Assembly (NCBI RefSeq): GCF_017874595.1 | Contig: NZ_JAGILA010000001.1 | Location: 806,001-870,000 of the forward strand | Length of the DNA: 64,000 bases | Direction: 5' to 3' | From: Sinorhizobium kostiense | GTDB lineage: Bacteria > Pseudomonadota > Alphaproteobacteria > Rhizobiales > Rhizobiaceae | Part shown: positions 16,923 to 28,000 of the stretch, in pieces | How the letters are laid out: each line of letters opens with the position of its first letter | Numbering within the stretch: position 1 is the first letter of the stretch | Translations under genes and position numbers: made by a program | The notes under the pieces: model-generated | Databases searched by the model: none | What the model was told of the DNA's origin: nothing | Seen by the model: the letters and a program-made list of their open reading frames with translations, nothing else

Positions 16923-19084
16923 GAGTCGGCGTTATCGTCGCGGCGATCGCCTTCGGCTTTTCTGCACTGAAGGCGGGCGCCTTGGACCAATGGGTGCCGG
17001 TTCGCGACATCTCGCTCGAAGTGGCTGCCGGGAGCCCGCTCGATTTTTCTTCCCTGCTCCCGAACGGCACAATCGATGCCGGGCATCGCCTCGTCGCCGG
17101 ACCGGAGGGACAACTGGCCCAGGCGGCCTCGCCGGAGAAGCCGGTCCGCATGTTTTGCGCTTCGCTTGCCTGGAGCCCGGCATCCGGCGGATTTCCGGAT
17201 CATGACGGCGCCGACCGTTATGCACGGCAATTGGCGCGCCACGGCTACAATATCGCTCGATTGCACTTTACCGACGCGAGCCTGATGGCCGGCCGGCAGA
17301 AGGACTTCGATTTCGATCCGGAAACGCTCGACCGCGTGCATTACCTGCTCGCAGCGCTCAAGCGTAACGGAATTTACTGGATCATTGACGGGCTCACATC
17401 CTCGCGCGGCGCCTATGGGGGGTATGACGACCGCTGGGAGGCGAATGGCGACCTCAAGCTCCGGCTGCACCTGGATGAGGAGGCATTCGCCCACTGGAGC
17501 ATGCTCCAGGAGACGTTCCTTGCCCGGGTCAATCCCTATACGGGAATTGCGCCGATCCATGACGACGCCCTGGCGCTGATAGTGCTCGCCAATGAAAATG
17601 GCATCGAATTCGATAGTGTCGTGCACGAGCGCACCGGCAAGCCTCACTACGACGAAGCGCTCGCCGCACCCTTCAACCGATGGCTTGAGAAGCGCTACGG
17701 ATCGACGGACGCGCTGTCGCAGGCGTGGGGGGACCTCGCCAATGACGAGCGGTTGGAGGCAGGGAAGGTCCGGCCTCCTGGCAACCGCTATGCGGACAGT
17801 GCGCGCATGCGCGATCTCCAGGCTTTCTTCGTCGAGATGGAGCAGGCGACGGTCGCACGGATGGGCAAGGTGCTGCGCGATTTCGGCTACAGGGGCCTGA
17901 TCAGCAGCTACAATAATTGGCCGACGGTGCAGACGGGTCTCAGCAGACGCGTTCTCGAAGCGATCAGCATGAACAGCTATCACGATTGGGTCGGCGGCTA
18001 TGCGCCGGGCAGCGCGCTCACTCAGGTGAGTTCCATCGCCGACAGCGCCAGCTATGTGCGGATGATTGCCGCTGCTCGCTGGCTCGGAAAACCCTTCGTC
18101 GTGACCGAATACGATCACCTCTTCTGGAACCGGTATCGCTACGAAGCGGGCCTCGTTATGCCGGCCTATGCCGCGCTTCAGGGCTGGGACGTGCTTTGCC
18201 GCCATGGCCATGGACCCATCGCGCTTTCCTATGGCGAACCCTATCCGCACAAGCGGGCGATGCTGCCATACGCGATCGCACTCGATCCGGTTGCCCGCGC
18301 CGGCGAGACGGTCGCCGCACTCCTCTACCGCCGGGGAGATGTCGCCGTGTCAGCCATGAGAATCCCCTTTTTCGTTCGCGGTGAGGAGGACCTGTCGCAG
18401 GACATGCAGGCACGGGAGCCGGAGCACCTGACCGATCTTGCGCTCGTCGGCGGTATAGGACTGACGGACCGTGTTGCCGACGAGATCGGCGTCGAGCAAC
18501 CGCGCATTCAGGATGCGCGAGCGATTCTGGCTGCACTGCGTGACAGCGGCCGCCTTTCCAAAGCCAACCGCACTGACGTCGCTAGCGGGCTCTACCAGAG
18601 CGATACGGGGCAAATCCTGCTTGATCGCAGGACCGGGCAATTTCGGGTCTCGACGCCAGCGACCGAGGCGGCGGCATTCGCTTCCCTGCGCGAACCGATC
18701 GATCTCGGTGTCTTGCGCATCGAGGTGGCGGACGGAAACGGGCTCGTTTCGATTTCGGCGCTCGAGGAAAGGGGGTCATTGGTGCAAAGCCGGCGAATGT
18801 TGCTGGTCTTTGCGACGGACGCCCAGAATTCGGGCATGGTATTCCGCGACAGTGAGGAGAGGATCATCGAGGATTTCGGGACACTTCCGGTCCTGATCCG
18901 TAAGGGCCATGTCGATCTCACGATCTCCCGGACAGTCGGCAAGTGGCAAGTCTCGCCGATCGGTCTCGATGGCACGGTCTATCCGCCTGTGAGGACGGGC
19001 GTGGGTCGCGTCGCCTTCCGTCTCTCCAATGATACGCCCTATGGGCCGACGACCTATTTTCTGGTCGAGTTCGACGAGCGCTGA
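16919..19084 (+). CDS. Secreted glycoside hydrolase, clan GH-A-like
   Basis: 721 residues. The N-terminal VGVIVAAIAFGFSALKAGA is a signal peptide, so the enzyme acts in the periplasm or outside. A TIM-barrel-like region covers roughly residues 90-430: YNIARLHFTDASL, YWIIDGLTSSR, an Asn-Glu at 225-226 (LANENGIEFDSV) as likely acid/base, and a Glu at 397 (FVVTEYDH) as likely nucleophile. This spacing resembles clan GH-A (GH5/GH39/GH42). The C-terminal ~280 residues look like beta-sandwich modules. Translationally coupled to the GT2 gene. It probably trims or releases the polymer made by the locus, like PslG (inference). Confidence 0.75.
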   Translation: MRVGVIVAAIAFGFSALKAGALDQWVPVRDISLEVAAGSPLDFSSLLPNGTIDAGHRLVAGPEGQLAQAASPEKPVRMFCASLAWSPASGGFPDHDGADRYARQLARHGYNIARLHFTDASLMAGRQKDFDFDPETLDRVHYLLAALKRNGIYWIIDGLTSSRGAYGGYDDRWEANGDLKLRLHLDEEAFAHWSMLQETFLARVNPYTGIAPIHDDALALIVLANENGIEFDSVVHERTGKPHYDEALAAPFNRWLEKRYGSTDALSQAWGDLANDERLEAGKVRPPGNRYADSARMRDLQAFFVEMEQATVARMGKVLRDFGYRGLISSYNNWPTVQTGLSRRVLEAISMNSYHDWVGGYAPGSALTQVSSIADSASYVRMIAAARWLGKPFVVTEYDHLFWNRYRYEAGLVMPAYAALQGWDVLCRHGHGPIALSYGEPYPHKRAMLPYAIALDPVARAGETVAALLYRRGDVAVSAMRIPFFVRGEEDLSQDMQAREPEHLTDLALVGGIGLTDRVADEIGVEQPRIQDARAILAALRDSGRLSKANRTDVASGLYQSDTGQILLDRRTGQFRVSTPATEAAAFASLREPIDLGVLRIEVADGNGLVSISALEERGSLVQSRRMLLVFATDAQNSGMVFRDSEERIIEDFGTLPVLIRKGHVDLTISRTVGKWQVSPIGLDGTVYPPVRTGVGRVAFRLSNDTPYGPTTYFLVEFDER

Positions 19085-19193
19085 TGGTCTTCGCGCACGG
19101 CTGCAAGTCCACGCTCGTCAGATGGTGATTGCATTTGTCCGCCCAACCTGATTTCTGAGCGGCGTCGGCCGGAATCCATGGAGAAGTTCGGCC

Positions 19194-20243
19194 ATGGGAT
19201 GCACGGGTGTATTGCAGTCGATGGACAATTTGCCGGGGGTAGTCGATAAGGCTTGGTGGCCAAGGCAGGGCAGCAGGCTTGGCGCGACCTTCTTCGTGCG
19301 AAACGCCTTTCCGTGGCTTGGCCGCTATTTCGGCGACGGCGATCTCGCCTCGACGCTCTCGCCGAGGTTAGAAGGAGTCGTCTCCTGGGGAGGGCGCCTC
19401 CCCGCGCGTACGGCAATGGCGATTGCCCGGGCGCGAGCGCTGCCGCACTGGCATCTGGAGGACGGCTTCCTGCGCTCGGTCGGACTCGGGAAAGATGGTG
19501 CCGCCCCGGTTTCGATCATCGCGGACGATTTGGCGCTGCCCGTCGACGGTGACCGGGCCTCGCGTCTCGAGCGGTTGATCGCCGCGGCGGCGGCAGGCAC
19601 GCACGATGACCTTGGCAGGCATATCCGCGAGCGGATGGTTTACCACCGGCTTTCGAAATACAACAACCTGCCGCATCGGCAACCGTCGATTGAGCGGACC
19701 CGCCGCCGGCGCATTCTGCTGGTCGACCAGGTGCTGGGCGACGTTTCGGTCGAGCGCGCGCTCGGCAGCCGCCGCTCCTTCGATCGGATGCTCGATGGCG
19801 CGCTCGCAAGCGGCGCCCAATGCGTGGTGCGGACGCATCCGGATGTGATGGCCGGCTATCGCAAGGGCTACATGACCGAGCGCGCCGCACGGATGCCCGA
19901 CGTCATCCTCCTTGCCGACAAGGTTTCGGCCGCCTCGATCCTCGACGTTGTTGACGAGGTCTGGACCGTATCGAGCCAGCTCGGTTTCGATGCGCTTCTG
20001 CGGGGAATTCCCGTCCGCTGTCATGCGGTGCCCTTCTATGCGGGATGGGGCCTGACGGAGGATCGCGTCGATCCGGCCGGGCAGGCCGCATTGACGCGCC
20101 GTGGGGTCGCCCGACCGTCCATCGATGCGCTGACCGCAGCGGCGCTCGGACTGTATCCGTGCTACCGTGATCCGCAAACCTGGAACGCGATCGACGTTTT
20201 TGCGGCGATGGATCTACTGGTCTCTACACTCGACAAGCGCTGA
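19194..20243 (+). CDS. KpsC-like capsular polysaccharide protein (beta-Kdo transferase-like domain)
   Basis: 349 residues, no signal peptide. Shares landmark segments with KpsC/WcbO-type capsule proteins: LEDGFLRSVGLG near residue 90, ILLVDQVLGDVS near 180, VVRTHPDVMAGYRKGY near 217 and AVPFYAGWGLTEDR near 280. KpsC has two such domains that build the Kdo linker of ABC-exported capsules; this protein carries only one. Located 109 bases after the hydrolase, the last gene of the polysaccharide locus. ATG 19194 has GAGAAG upstream. ATG 19221 is possible. Activity unproven. Confidence 0.75.
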   Translation: MGCTGVLQSMDNLPGVVDKAWWPRQGSRLGATFFVRNAFPWLGRYFGDGDLASTLSPRLEGVVSWGGRLPARTAMAIARARALPHWHLEDGFLRSVGLGKDGAAPVSIIADDLALPVDGDRASRLERLIAAAAAGTHDDLGRHIRERMVYHRLSKYNNLPHRQPSIERTRRRRILLVDQVLGDVSVERALGSRRSFDRMLDGALASGAQCVVRTHPDVMAGYRKGYMTERAARMPDVILLADKVSAASILDVVDEVWTVSSQLGFDALLRGIPVRCHAVPFYAGWGLTEDRVDPAGQAALTRRGVARPSIDALTAAALGLYPCYRDPQTWNAIDVFAAMDLLVSTLDKR

Positions 20244-20523
20244 TCCGGTTACCCTTTCCTGAAAAGTAACGTGCCGCGCCTGACAGGAAGCGGGGCGCTT
20301 AGCCGGTTGCGCAAAAAACACCACGCGATCTCCTGGCTTCTTTACCATTCAGCAACCATGGGATGCACTAATAGATTTAGCAGAAATGGTACTGTCTGCA
20401 GGCGCCGATGCATGGTGCACGAGAAAGGTGCATAAGCTCGATTTACGAGCCGGGGCACCATCCTGTTTTCCCAAGTTTTTTCATCGTGAGCACCCTGCGG
20501 GGCAGAATGGATCGAGGCGACTG

Positions 20524-22338
20524 ATGAAACTCAACATTGCGCGCGGCATGATTGTGTTCGGAGGCATCATCACCTTAGGCCTCCTGGTCTCGATCGGCAT
20601 CAAGACACATGCCTTCAACAAGTTGCGGGTGAATGGACCGGTCTACACGCAGATCGTTTATGGCAAGGATCTCGTCGCCGATATCCTTCCGCCGCCCCTC
20701 TACACGGTCGAATCCTACATGCTGGCGATGGAAGCAATCGCGGATTCGACACTCGCCGCCAAAAACATGGACAAGATCGTCGCGTTGAAGGGTGCCTACG
20801 ACGAGCGCCGGGATTATTGGAGGGCTTCCACGGCGCCTGAATTCCTGATGGACAAGCTCGCGAACGAGGTACTCGCGAGGGCGAATCTCTATTGGGCGGT
20901 CATGGAGGGGAAGTTCCTCGCATCGATGCGTAAGGGCGATGTGACAGCGGCGCAGCAGGCACTTGGCGAATTGCGGACGAGCTTCCATCACCATGAGGTC
21001 GCCGTAAACGAACTGGTGGCGATGGCTGTTCAGTTCCAGGGGCAGGAGGAAGCGGGCGCGGCTAAGGAGACGAGCCAGCTCTCCGCCGCCGCCATGATAA
21101 GCTCGGCGATCTCTGTTGCGCTTCTCGTCGCAGGCCTCTGGTACCTCCGCCGCCGGGCCGTCCAGCCATTGGCCGCAATGTCGTCCTACATGGAAACGCT
21201 CGCCGCCGGAGATTATAGCCGGTCGGTGCCCTACTCGCATCGAACGGATGAAATCGGGGCGGTGGCGAAGTCGGTCGGCGTTTTCCGTGAGGCCGCTATA
21301 GAGCGCCGCAACATGCGCGAGCGGACAGAGGAAGAGCGCCGTCGGCGCGACGATCATGAGGAGGTTCTGCGGCAGCAGAAGGCCGTCGAGGAAAATAACC
21401 GGGTGCAGGTTATAGAACAGCTCAGCCAGGCGCTCGGGCGTTTGTCGACCGGGGACGTTTCGACCCGCATCGACGCGGCCTTCACCAAGGAATTCGACCA
21501 GCTCAGAACGGAATTCAACGGCAGCGTCGAGCGGCTCGCGGAGACGATTTCCACCGTGCTCCAGTCCACGGCCCGCCTGCGCTCAAGTTCGAAAGAGATC
21601 GCCGACGCCACCGATGATCTCGCAAGGCGTACGGAGCAACAAGCCGCTTCCCTGGAGCAGACAGCCTCCGCCTGCGATGAGATCACCGCGACAGTGCGCA
21701 ATTCCCTTGAAAGGGCACGCGAGGCAAGCCTCGTCATGACCACCGCGAAGGACGGGGCGCAGCATTCCGCGGATGTGGTGCGCAACGCGGTAGCTGCGAT
21801 GGAGCGCATCGCCGGATCGTCGGAACGGATCCAGCAGATCATCGATGTCATCGACCAGATCGCCTTCCAGACCAACCTGCTCGCCTTGAACGCGGGCGTC
21901 GAGGCAGCGCGCGCGGGCGACGCGGGCAAGGGCTTCGCCGTGGTCGCGCAGGAGGTTCGCGAACTCGCTGGCCGTTCGGCCAACGCTGCAAGAGAAATCA
22001 AGACCTTGATCGAAACCTCGACGCGAGAAGTGGCGGAAGGGGTGCAACTCGTCAATCAGACCGGCACTGCGCTGACCGGCATCGAGGACCATATGGTGAG
22101 GGTCAGCGGGCTGATCGGAGACATCGTGGTTGCGGCCGACGAGCAATCCTCAGCGCTGGCAGACATCAATGCAGCGCTGCAGCAAATGGATCATTTCACC
22201 CAGCAGAATGCGGCAATGGTTGAAGAAACGAACGCAGCCTGCCGCACCTTGAGCGAGGAAGTGCTCGACCTCGGCAAGGTCGCCGAACGGTTCCAGACAA
22301 AGCGGAGCACATCGGCGCGCGAGCGCCTGGTGGCGTGA
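20524..22338 (+). CDS. Methyl-accepting chemotaxis protein
   Basis: 604 residues. Inner-membrane chemoreceptor signalling to CheA/CheW. First helix [18 protein letters not shown] (~9-26), a ~150-residue periplasmic sensor region, second helix [19 protein letters not shown] (~190), HAMP, a Glu/Arg-rich coiled coil, a second HAMP-like segment ([14 protein letters not shown]), then the methyl-accepting domain with the hallmark [19 protein letters not shown] near residue 445. It ends in ERLVA and lacks a CheR-binding NWETF tail. ATG 20524 has GAGGCG upstream and starts the first helix properly. Ligand unknown. Confidence 0.93.
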   Translation: MKLNIARGMIVFGGIITLGLLVSIGIKTHAFNKLRVNGPVYTQIVYGKDLVADILPPPLYTVESYMLAMEAIADSTLAAKNMDKIVALKGAYDERRDYWRASTAPEFLMDKLANEVLARANLYWAVMEGKFLASMRKGDVTAAQQALGELRTSFHHHEVAVNELVAMAVQFQGQEEAGAAKETSQLSAAAMISSAISVALLVAGLWYLRRRAVQPLAAMSSYMETLAAGDYSRSVPYSHRTDEIGAVAKSVGVFREAAIERRNMRERTEEERRRRDDHEEVLRQQKAVEENNRVQVIEQLSQALGRLSTGDVSTRIDAAFTKEFDQLRTEFNGSVERLAETISTVLQSTARLRSSSKEIADATDDLARRTEQQAASLEQTASACDEITATVRNSLERAREASLVMTTAKDGAQHSADVVRNAVAAMERIAGSSERIQQIIDVIDQIAFQTNLLALNAGVEAARAGDAGKGFAVVAQEVRELAGRSANAAREIKTLIETSTREVAEGVQLVNQTGTALTGIEDHMVRVSGLIGDIVVAADEQSSALADINAALQQMDHFTQQNAAMVEETNAACRTLSEEVLDLGKVAERFQTKRSTSARERLVA

Positions 22339-22841
22339 CATGCCTTCTAGGTAGCGTCGGGTGTCACCCAGCGCGATTGCCAAGGCTGCCGGTGACCTCC
22401 GCTAAGGAGGGAGCCTATATTCCAGGGTTGGGAAAGACCGTCTGGTCGCCACCTGCGGGCGTCGAATTCGAGTGTTGCCGGAAGCGGCAAGTGCCAGCGG
22501 CACGCCTGCCGCTGGCACTTTGAGCCCGGGGCATCATGCCCAAGGCTGCCTGCACCCACGGATGAGACTGTAAGCTGCTCGGAGGGCCGCGGGCTAGCGC
22601 CTGACGAACAAACCCATATCCGCTCTGCGCAGTTCATATACGGTAAGCGCATAATTGCGAAAGCACCTCTCCCGTGCTCGGCCGGAGCGGCGATGGAGCA
22701 TTCGCCGTGAGGAGGATCCGCGAATGCGGCAGGAGCAAACACAAGGCGGGTCGGGGAGCGAGGGCGACTTGTCGATGTGGGCTTCGAGGTAAGATGCCGC
22801 AGACCCTCGCTGGCGCTGCTGGCGCAGAACCATGCTGACGA
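22339..22841. other. 503-base gap between convergent chemoreceptor and AraC genes
   Basis: No convincing gene. Short open frames here have no ribosome site or family features. The only clear structure is the strong hairpin at 22489-22520, which could end transcription from both sides. Confidence 0.6.
22489..22520 (+). terminator. Strong 14-base-pair hairpin, possible bidirectional terminator
   Basis: Perfect inverted repeat AAGTGCCAGCGGCA (22489-22502) and TGCCGCTGGCACTT (22507-22520) around CGCC. It lies 150 bases past the chemoreceptor stop, in a convergent gap. Only a short T-run follows on either strand, so termination is plausible but unproven. Confidence 0.5.
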
Positions 22842-23945
22842 TCAGCCCTTTAGGGATCTCGGCGAAGCGGCGCCAAGGGCGCGCCCGCCATTCAGGCGGA
22901 CCGTCTCGGAGGGCGTTTGGCCGAACGCATCATAGTAGATTGCGGCGAACCGGCCCATGTGGGTAAAGCCCCAGGCCCGAGCGATCTGCGCGATCGAGAG
23001 CGTGTTGGCTTCGTCGCAAAGGGATTTGCGCACGCCTTCAAGCCGAATACGACGCAAATAGCTCAAGGGTGTCGTATCCTTGAACTGCTGGAAGCCCGCC
23101 TGCAGCGCCCGCACGCTCGTGCCGGCTTCACGCGCGATTTCGGCGACACTCAAGGGCTGCGATATGTTGGCGACCATATATTCGATCGCTTTTTTCAGGT
23201 TGCGGGGCATGGCCGGCGAGACTGGCCTTTGTAAACGCTCGCTGTAGTTGTGCGGAACCGATTCCAGGATCATGACCATGGCTGCCTGAAAGAGGTGAGA
23301 GGTGGCAGTCGCATTAACACCATCGTCGCTGTCGATGTCGAAGCAATTCCAGATGAGATTGCTAAGAGATGTCAGGCGTGATCCGGCGGGCGACGTCGTG
23401 TCCAGTGTCGCGCATATGTCGATGTCATTGAGAATGGGGGCATCGAGCAAGCTACTGAGTTGGCTCACCATCGCCGCTTTCTCGAAGGCAATCCCCAAAT
23501 GAGCGCGGTTCTCGTAAAGCGTAAGTCTGTCGAAACAGCCCATATTGCCGACCAGCGCAGTGCCCGGGACAGACACCAGGCGTCGTCTGCCGATATCGAC
23601 GTCCATCGCGTTTGTGGTGGGGATATAAAGTACGAAGACGTCGGCGGGCTGCGAGAACGTGACGCTCATTCCCGAATGGCATCGGCCGGACCAGATGCTG
23701 AAAGGGCCGGCGTCATAGTGCCGGTCTTCGACCACTATGCGCTCATTCGGTCTTAACGGCTCAACCTTGGCGGGCGAAAGGGTTCTTGCATAGTGTTCAG
23801 TCATCTCGTCGGCATCGGCCTCGACGACCTGGAACCCGATCTGAGCGTACCTCATGCGGGTATCGCCAACCGCTTCGGAAGGCCGGATGCCGGTATGAGC
23901 AAAAACGTCACGCCACCTCCTCGGTCTGAATCCGTCACCCCCCAA
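22842..23945 (-). CDS. AraC-family transcriptional regulator
   Basis: 367 residues. An N-terminal ~250-residue AraC-binding-like domain (VFVLYIPTTNAMDVDIGRRRL, MGCFDRLTLYENRAHLGI) is followed by the double helix-turn-helix: LSVAEIAREAGTSVRALQAGFQQF and LSIAQIARAWGFTHMGRFAAIY with the terminal FGQTPSE signature. The start is uncertain. The frame opens at a TTG (23945) with a weak ribosome site. The first ATG (23855) also lacks one. The inducer and targets are unknown; no obvious catabolic operon is adjacent. Confidence 0.88.
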   Translation of the reverse strand: MGGDGFRPRRWRDVFAHTGIRPSEAVGDTRMRYAQIGFQVVEADADEMTEHYARTLSPAKVEPLRPNERIVVEDRHYDAGPFSIWSGRCHSGMSVTFSQPADVFVLYIPTTNAMDVDIGRRRLVSVPGTALVGNMGCFDRLTLYENRAHLGIAFEKAAMVSQLSSLLDAPILNDIDICATLDTTSPAGSRLTSLSNLIWNCFDIDSDDGVNATATSHLFQAAMVMILESVPHNYSERLQRPVSPAMPRNLKKAIEYMVANISQPLSVAEIAREAGTSVRALQAGFQQFKDTTPLSYLRRIRLEGVRKSLCDEANTLSIAQIARAWGFTHMGRFAAIYYDAFGQTPSETVRLNGGRALGAASPRSLKG

Positions 23946-24364
23946 TTGTCATATAAATAAGCGTGTATTAGCGTTGTGGTAAACTATACATAGGTGTAAC
24001 CGGGAGGGCCTGCCTCTCCTTGCCTGAGCCGGCAATGGGACTGCCGAAGCCAGGCAATGGCCGCCGACTTCCAACCCCATTTCAGGGTTCTTCAAGTTTG
24101 GCGCTGACAGCGGCGGACCACACTTCTGCCGACACCTCGGGCGGAGTCGATGCAAGTGTTCGAACACGGGTAACGGCCTTATCCCGACGGCGCCGGCGGA
24201 AAAGCATCGTCGATGGGATAGGCCATGCGCTTATCGGATAACCTACTGGTTGTTTTCGTATGTCTTTTCGATCCGGACCTGCTTATTCAAGGAAAGCGCG
24301 AATTAAACCGCTTACGCGTCTTGCCTCGGCCGACCCTACTCCATCGTCGCGGCCTGGCGCGTGA
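23946..24364. other. 419-base gap between divergent AraC and XRE genes
   Basis: Should hold the promoters of both flanking regulators. The part nearest the AraC gene is AT-richer (about 23950-24000), as expected for a promoter, but I could not place a convincing -35/-10 pair. Open frames inside it look like chance reading. Confidence 0.5.
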
Positions 24365-24844
24365 ATGGCAGAACAGATCGAAGTTGAAACCCAGAGTGAG
24401 GGAATAATGCAGGGGCGACCCAACAAGAAAGAACCGCGCGCTATCGACATACACGTCGGCAACCGCATCCGCTTGCGTCGGCTGGCACTGGACTGGAGCC
24501 AGACAAGGCTCGGCGACGCGCTTGATGTGAGCTTTCAGCAGGTGCAGAAGTACGAGAAGGGGCTTAACCGTGTCGGGGCAAGCCGTTTGCAGCGAGCGGC
24601 CGAGGTCTTGGGCGTTACGGTGTCCTACTTCTTCGAGGGCGGCGCGGAAGGGTCGAAGGACACGCAACAGGATCCGGCAGTCGTTTCCAGCGACGAGCTG
24701 CTGCAGTTCCTGACGACGGAAGAAGGTGTCGCGCTCAATCGCGCTTTTGCGCGGCTGACGGACGCGCAGGTGCGTCGCCGAATAGTGGCGCTGGTAAAGG
24801 CACTCGCCCCAGCTGAGCCGATCCTCAGCGAAGCAGCGGAGTAG
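24365..24844 (+). CDS. XRE-family transcriptional regulator (Cro/CI-type HTH)
   Basis: 159 residues. Helix-turn-helix in the first half: HVGNRIRLRRLALDWSQTRLGDAL, then VSFQQVQKYEKGLNRVGASRL. The C-terminal part (SSDELLQFLTTEEGVALNRAFARL) is the short helical tail of a large rhizobial group of such regulators. ATG at 24365 or 24407 (MQGRPNKK) both fit; the second is closer to typical family length. Targets unknown. Rhizobia carry many paralogues. Confidence 0.85.
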   Translation: MAEQIEVETQSEGIMQGRPNKKEPRAIDIHVGNRIRLRRLALDWSQTRLGDALDVSFQQVQKYEKGLNRVGASRLQRAAEVLGVTVSYFFEGGAEGSKDTQQDPAVVSSDELLQFLTTEEGVALNRAFARLTDAQVRRRIVALVKALAPAEPILSEAAE

Positions 24845-25062
24845 CGCTGAGGTACGTGCTGCATCGTAGGAATACAGCGACGGCGCGTCTCTCGGACGCG
24901 TCAGGGTCGCGTTAGCACTTGGCTTTGGACGGCGAGAACGCAACGACGGTTTCGCCAGCGCCGCTCGAGCTAGTCGAAGTTTTCGAGTGCATCCTTCCCC
25001 CGGACGCGCATTCGCGTTCCCGCGTGACGCCGAGAACGCTGCGGCACATCGCCTGACTAATG

Positions 25063-28000
25063 TCACTCAGCCGCGACCGGCGTCGGATAGTGCTCATCCT
25101 GCCCTTGTGAGTCCGCAAGCGCAGGCGCCGATTCTCCCCGATCTGCATTTGGCTCCTTGCCGAAGAAGAGGGCATAACCCGCCGGCAGGACGAGGATCGT
25201 CAGGACGGTCGCAACCAGAATGCCGCCCATCATCGCATAGGCGAGCGGACCCCAGAATACGCCGCGCGAGATCGGGATCAGGGCAAGCACGGCGGTTAGC
25301 GCCGTCAGCACGATTGGCCGAAATCGACGCACCGCCGCGCCGATGATCGCCTCCGAACGCACCATGCCAGCCGCGATGTCCTGGTCGATCTGGTCGATCA
25401 GGATGATAGAGTTGCGAATGATGATGCCGAGCAGTGCGATGACGCCGAGGATCGCGACGAAGCCGAAGGGGGCGCCGCTGATGAGCAGGGCCGCCGCGGC
25501 GCCGATGATGCCAAGCGGACCGGTGGCGAGCACCAGCATCGACTTGCCGAAGTGCTGCAGCTGCGCCATCAGCAGGATGACGATCATGAGCAGCATGATC
25601 GGCGCCTTGGCGGCAATCGAAGCCTGGCTTTCGGCGCTGTCCTCCGCGCCACCCTGGATCTGCACCTTGTAGCCAGGCGCAAGCCCGTCGCGGAGCGCCT
25701 GGAGCTCGTTATAGATCCGCATCGTCATATCGTTCGATTGCACGCCGTCCGGCAAGGTCGCGCGCACCGTGATCGTCGGCAGCCGGTCGCGCCGCCACTC
25801 GATCCCCTGTTCCATGGTCGGCACGACCTTGGCAACCTGGGAGACCGGAACGAAACCGCCGAAATCTGTTGGCACATAGACCGAGTTGACGGCCGAGAGC
25901 AGCTGGCGGTTGCCGTCCGGTTCGCGCGCGACGATCGAGATCGTCTCCTCACCGTCGCGGAAATCATTGAGCGGCACGCCAGCCATCGCCGCTTGCAGCA
26001 TCTGGCGGACGCGTTGCGAGGTCACGCCCAGCGCACGGGCGCGATCCTGATCGATCACCAGCTTCATCGCCGGCACTGGTTCGAGCCAATCGTCATGAAT
26101 CGCGCCGAGCAACGGGTTTTCCTGGAACTTCTTCTTCACTTGATCGGCGATGCGGCGGACTTCCTCCCGGTCCGGCCCCATCACCCGGATCTGGACCGGC
26201 CAGCCGGTCGGCGGTCCGAGGAAGAGGCGATCAACTTTGGCGCGGACCGATGGGAAGTCTTCAGCCAGGATCGTGCGCATTTTGACGATCAGACGCTCGC
26301 GGGCCGGTTCGTCCTTCGCCATGACGAGGAGCTGCGCGAAGTTCGGATTGCGAAGCTGCTGGTCGAGCGGCAGGAAGAAGCGCGGTATGCCCTCGCCGAT
26401 ATAGGTGGCGATGAAGCGCTTGTCCTCGTCATCCATCATGCGGGCTTCGAGTGCCTTGGCCTGCTTCTCGACTTCCGTGATGCTGGTTCCCTCGGGCAGC
26501 CAGAGATCAACGAGAATCTCAGGTCGCGAGGACTGCGGGAAGAAGTTCTTCGGAATGAACTGAAAGGCCCAGAGGCTGGTCATGAAGGCGACGAGCGTCA
26601 TTACGAGCACGATGATCCGGTGACGCACTGCCCAGCCGACGGTTGTCCTCAGGCGCCGGTAGAAGCGCGTGTCGAAGGCATCATGATGCGTACCGGCATG
26701 GTGGCGTTGCTTCAGGATCATGTAGCCGAGCCAGGGCGTGAAATAGACCGCCACGAACCACGAAACGACGAGCGCGATGCCGACGACATAAAAGAGGGAG
26801 CGGACATATTCGCCCGCCGTCGAGTCCGCGAAGCCTACGGGGATGAAGCCGGCGGTGGTGATCAGCGTACCGGTCAGCATCGGGAAGGCGGTCGAGGAGT
26901 AGGCGAAGCTCGCCGCATCGATCTTCGCCAGCCCCTCCTCGAGCTTCCGCTCCATCAGTTCCACGACGATCATCGCGTCGTCGACGAGCAGACCGAGCGC
27001 GATAATCAGCGCGCCGAGCGAAATGCGCTGCAGGTCGATGCCGAGCTCGTACATGATGGCGAAGGTGGCGGCGAGTACCAGCGGAATCGCGATTGCAATC
27101 ACCAGACCGGAACGCCAGCCGATCGAAAGTAGCGAGACGATCAGCACGATGACCAACGCCTCGATGAGCGCGTGGCTGAATTCGCTGATCGCCTCGGTCA
27201 CGACCTCCGGCTGATTGGAGATCTGTTCGACCGACACGCCATAGGGCAGGGAGGATTCGAAGCGCTCATAGGTTGCTTCCACCGCCTTGCCGACATCGGT
27301 GACCTTGTGGCCGCTCGCCATCACCACGCCGATCTGGACGCTGTCATACCCATTGAAGCGGAACTTGCGCGAGTAGGGATCCTCAAGCCCCGCGCTTACG
27401 GTGGCGATGTCGCCGAGCCTGATCGTCTCGCTGCCTCCGCGCACTCTCAGGTTCCGGATGTCCTCGACACGCGTAAGGTCGCCGTCGACGGAGATGCGCA
27501 CTGATCGCGTGCCGGTCTCGACAGTACCTGCGGGATCGACATTATTCTGCCCGGCAATGGCGTTGCGAAGATCATTCAAGGTCAGTCCGCGGGCGGCGAG
27601 CAGCTTCGACGAGACGTCAATATAGATCTTCTGCGGCTGGTCCCCGAGGACGACGACCTTATCGACGCCGGGTGTCGTCAGGAGCATGTCGCGACCTTCG
27701 ATCGCGAAGCGCTTCAGTTCAGGATAGCTGTAACCCTTGCCGCTGATCGCATGAAGGGTGATGAAAGTGTCGCCGAACTCGTCGTTGAAGTAGGGGCCAA
27801 GCACGCCCTCGGGCAGTTCACTGGCAATGTCGCCGACCTTCTTGCGCACCTGGTAGAAGGCGTCGGCGACGTCGTCCGCGTCGGTATCGCCCTCGATCTG
27901 CACGGTGATGATGGTGCTGCCGGCGCGGGTATAGGAGCGGACGAAGTCGAGATGCGGCGTTTCCTGCAGCTTGCGCTCGATCTTGTTGACGACCTGATCC

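Noticed and set aside
22335-22523. 62-codon frame past the chemoreceptor
   Set aside because: Spans the large hairpin at 22489-22520, which explains its repetitive end; no ribosome site.
24912-25049. 45-codon minus-strand frame after the RND pump stop
   Set aside because: No ribosome site before the ATG and no recognised family; left unannotated though it could be a small protein.
25552-27132. Long open frame (526 codons) on the plus strand
   Set aside because: Lies wholly opposite the RND pump gene; composition is a high-GC antisense shadow with no family match or ribosome site.
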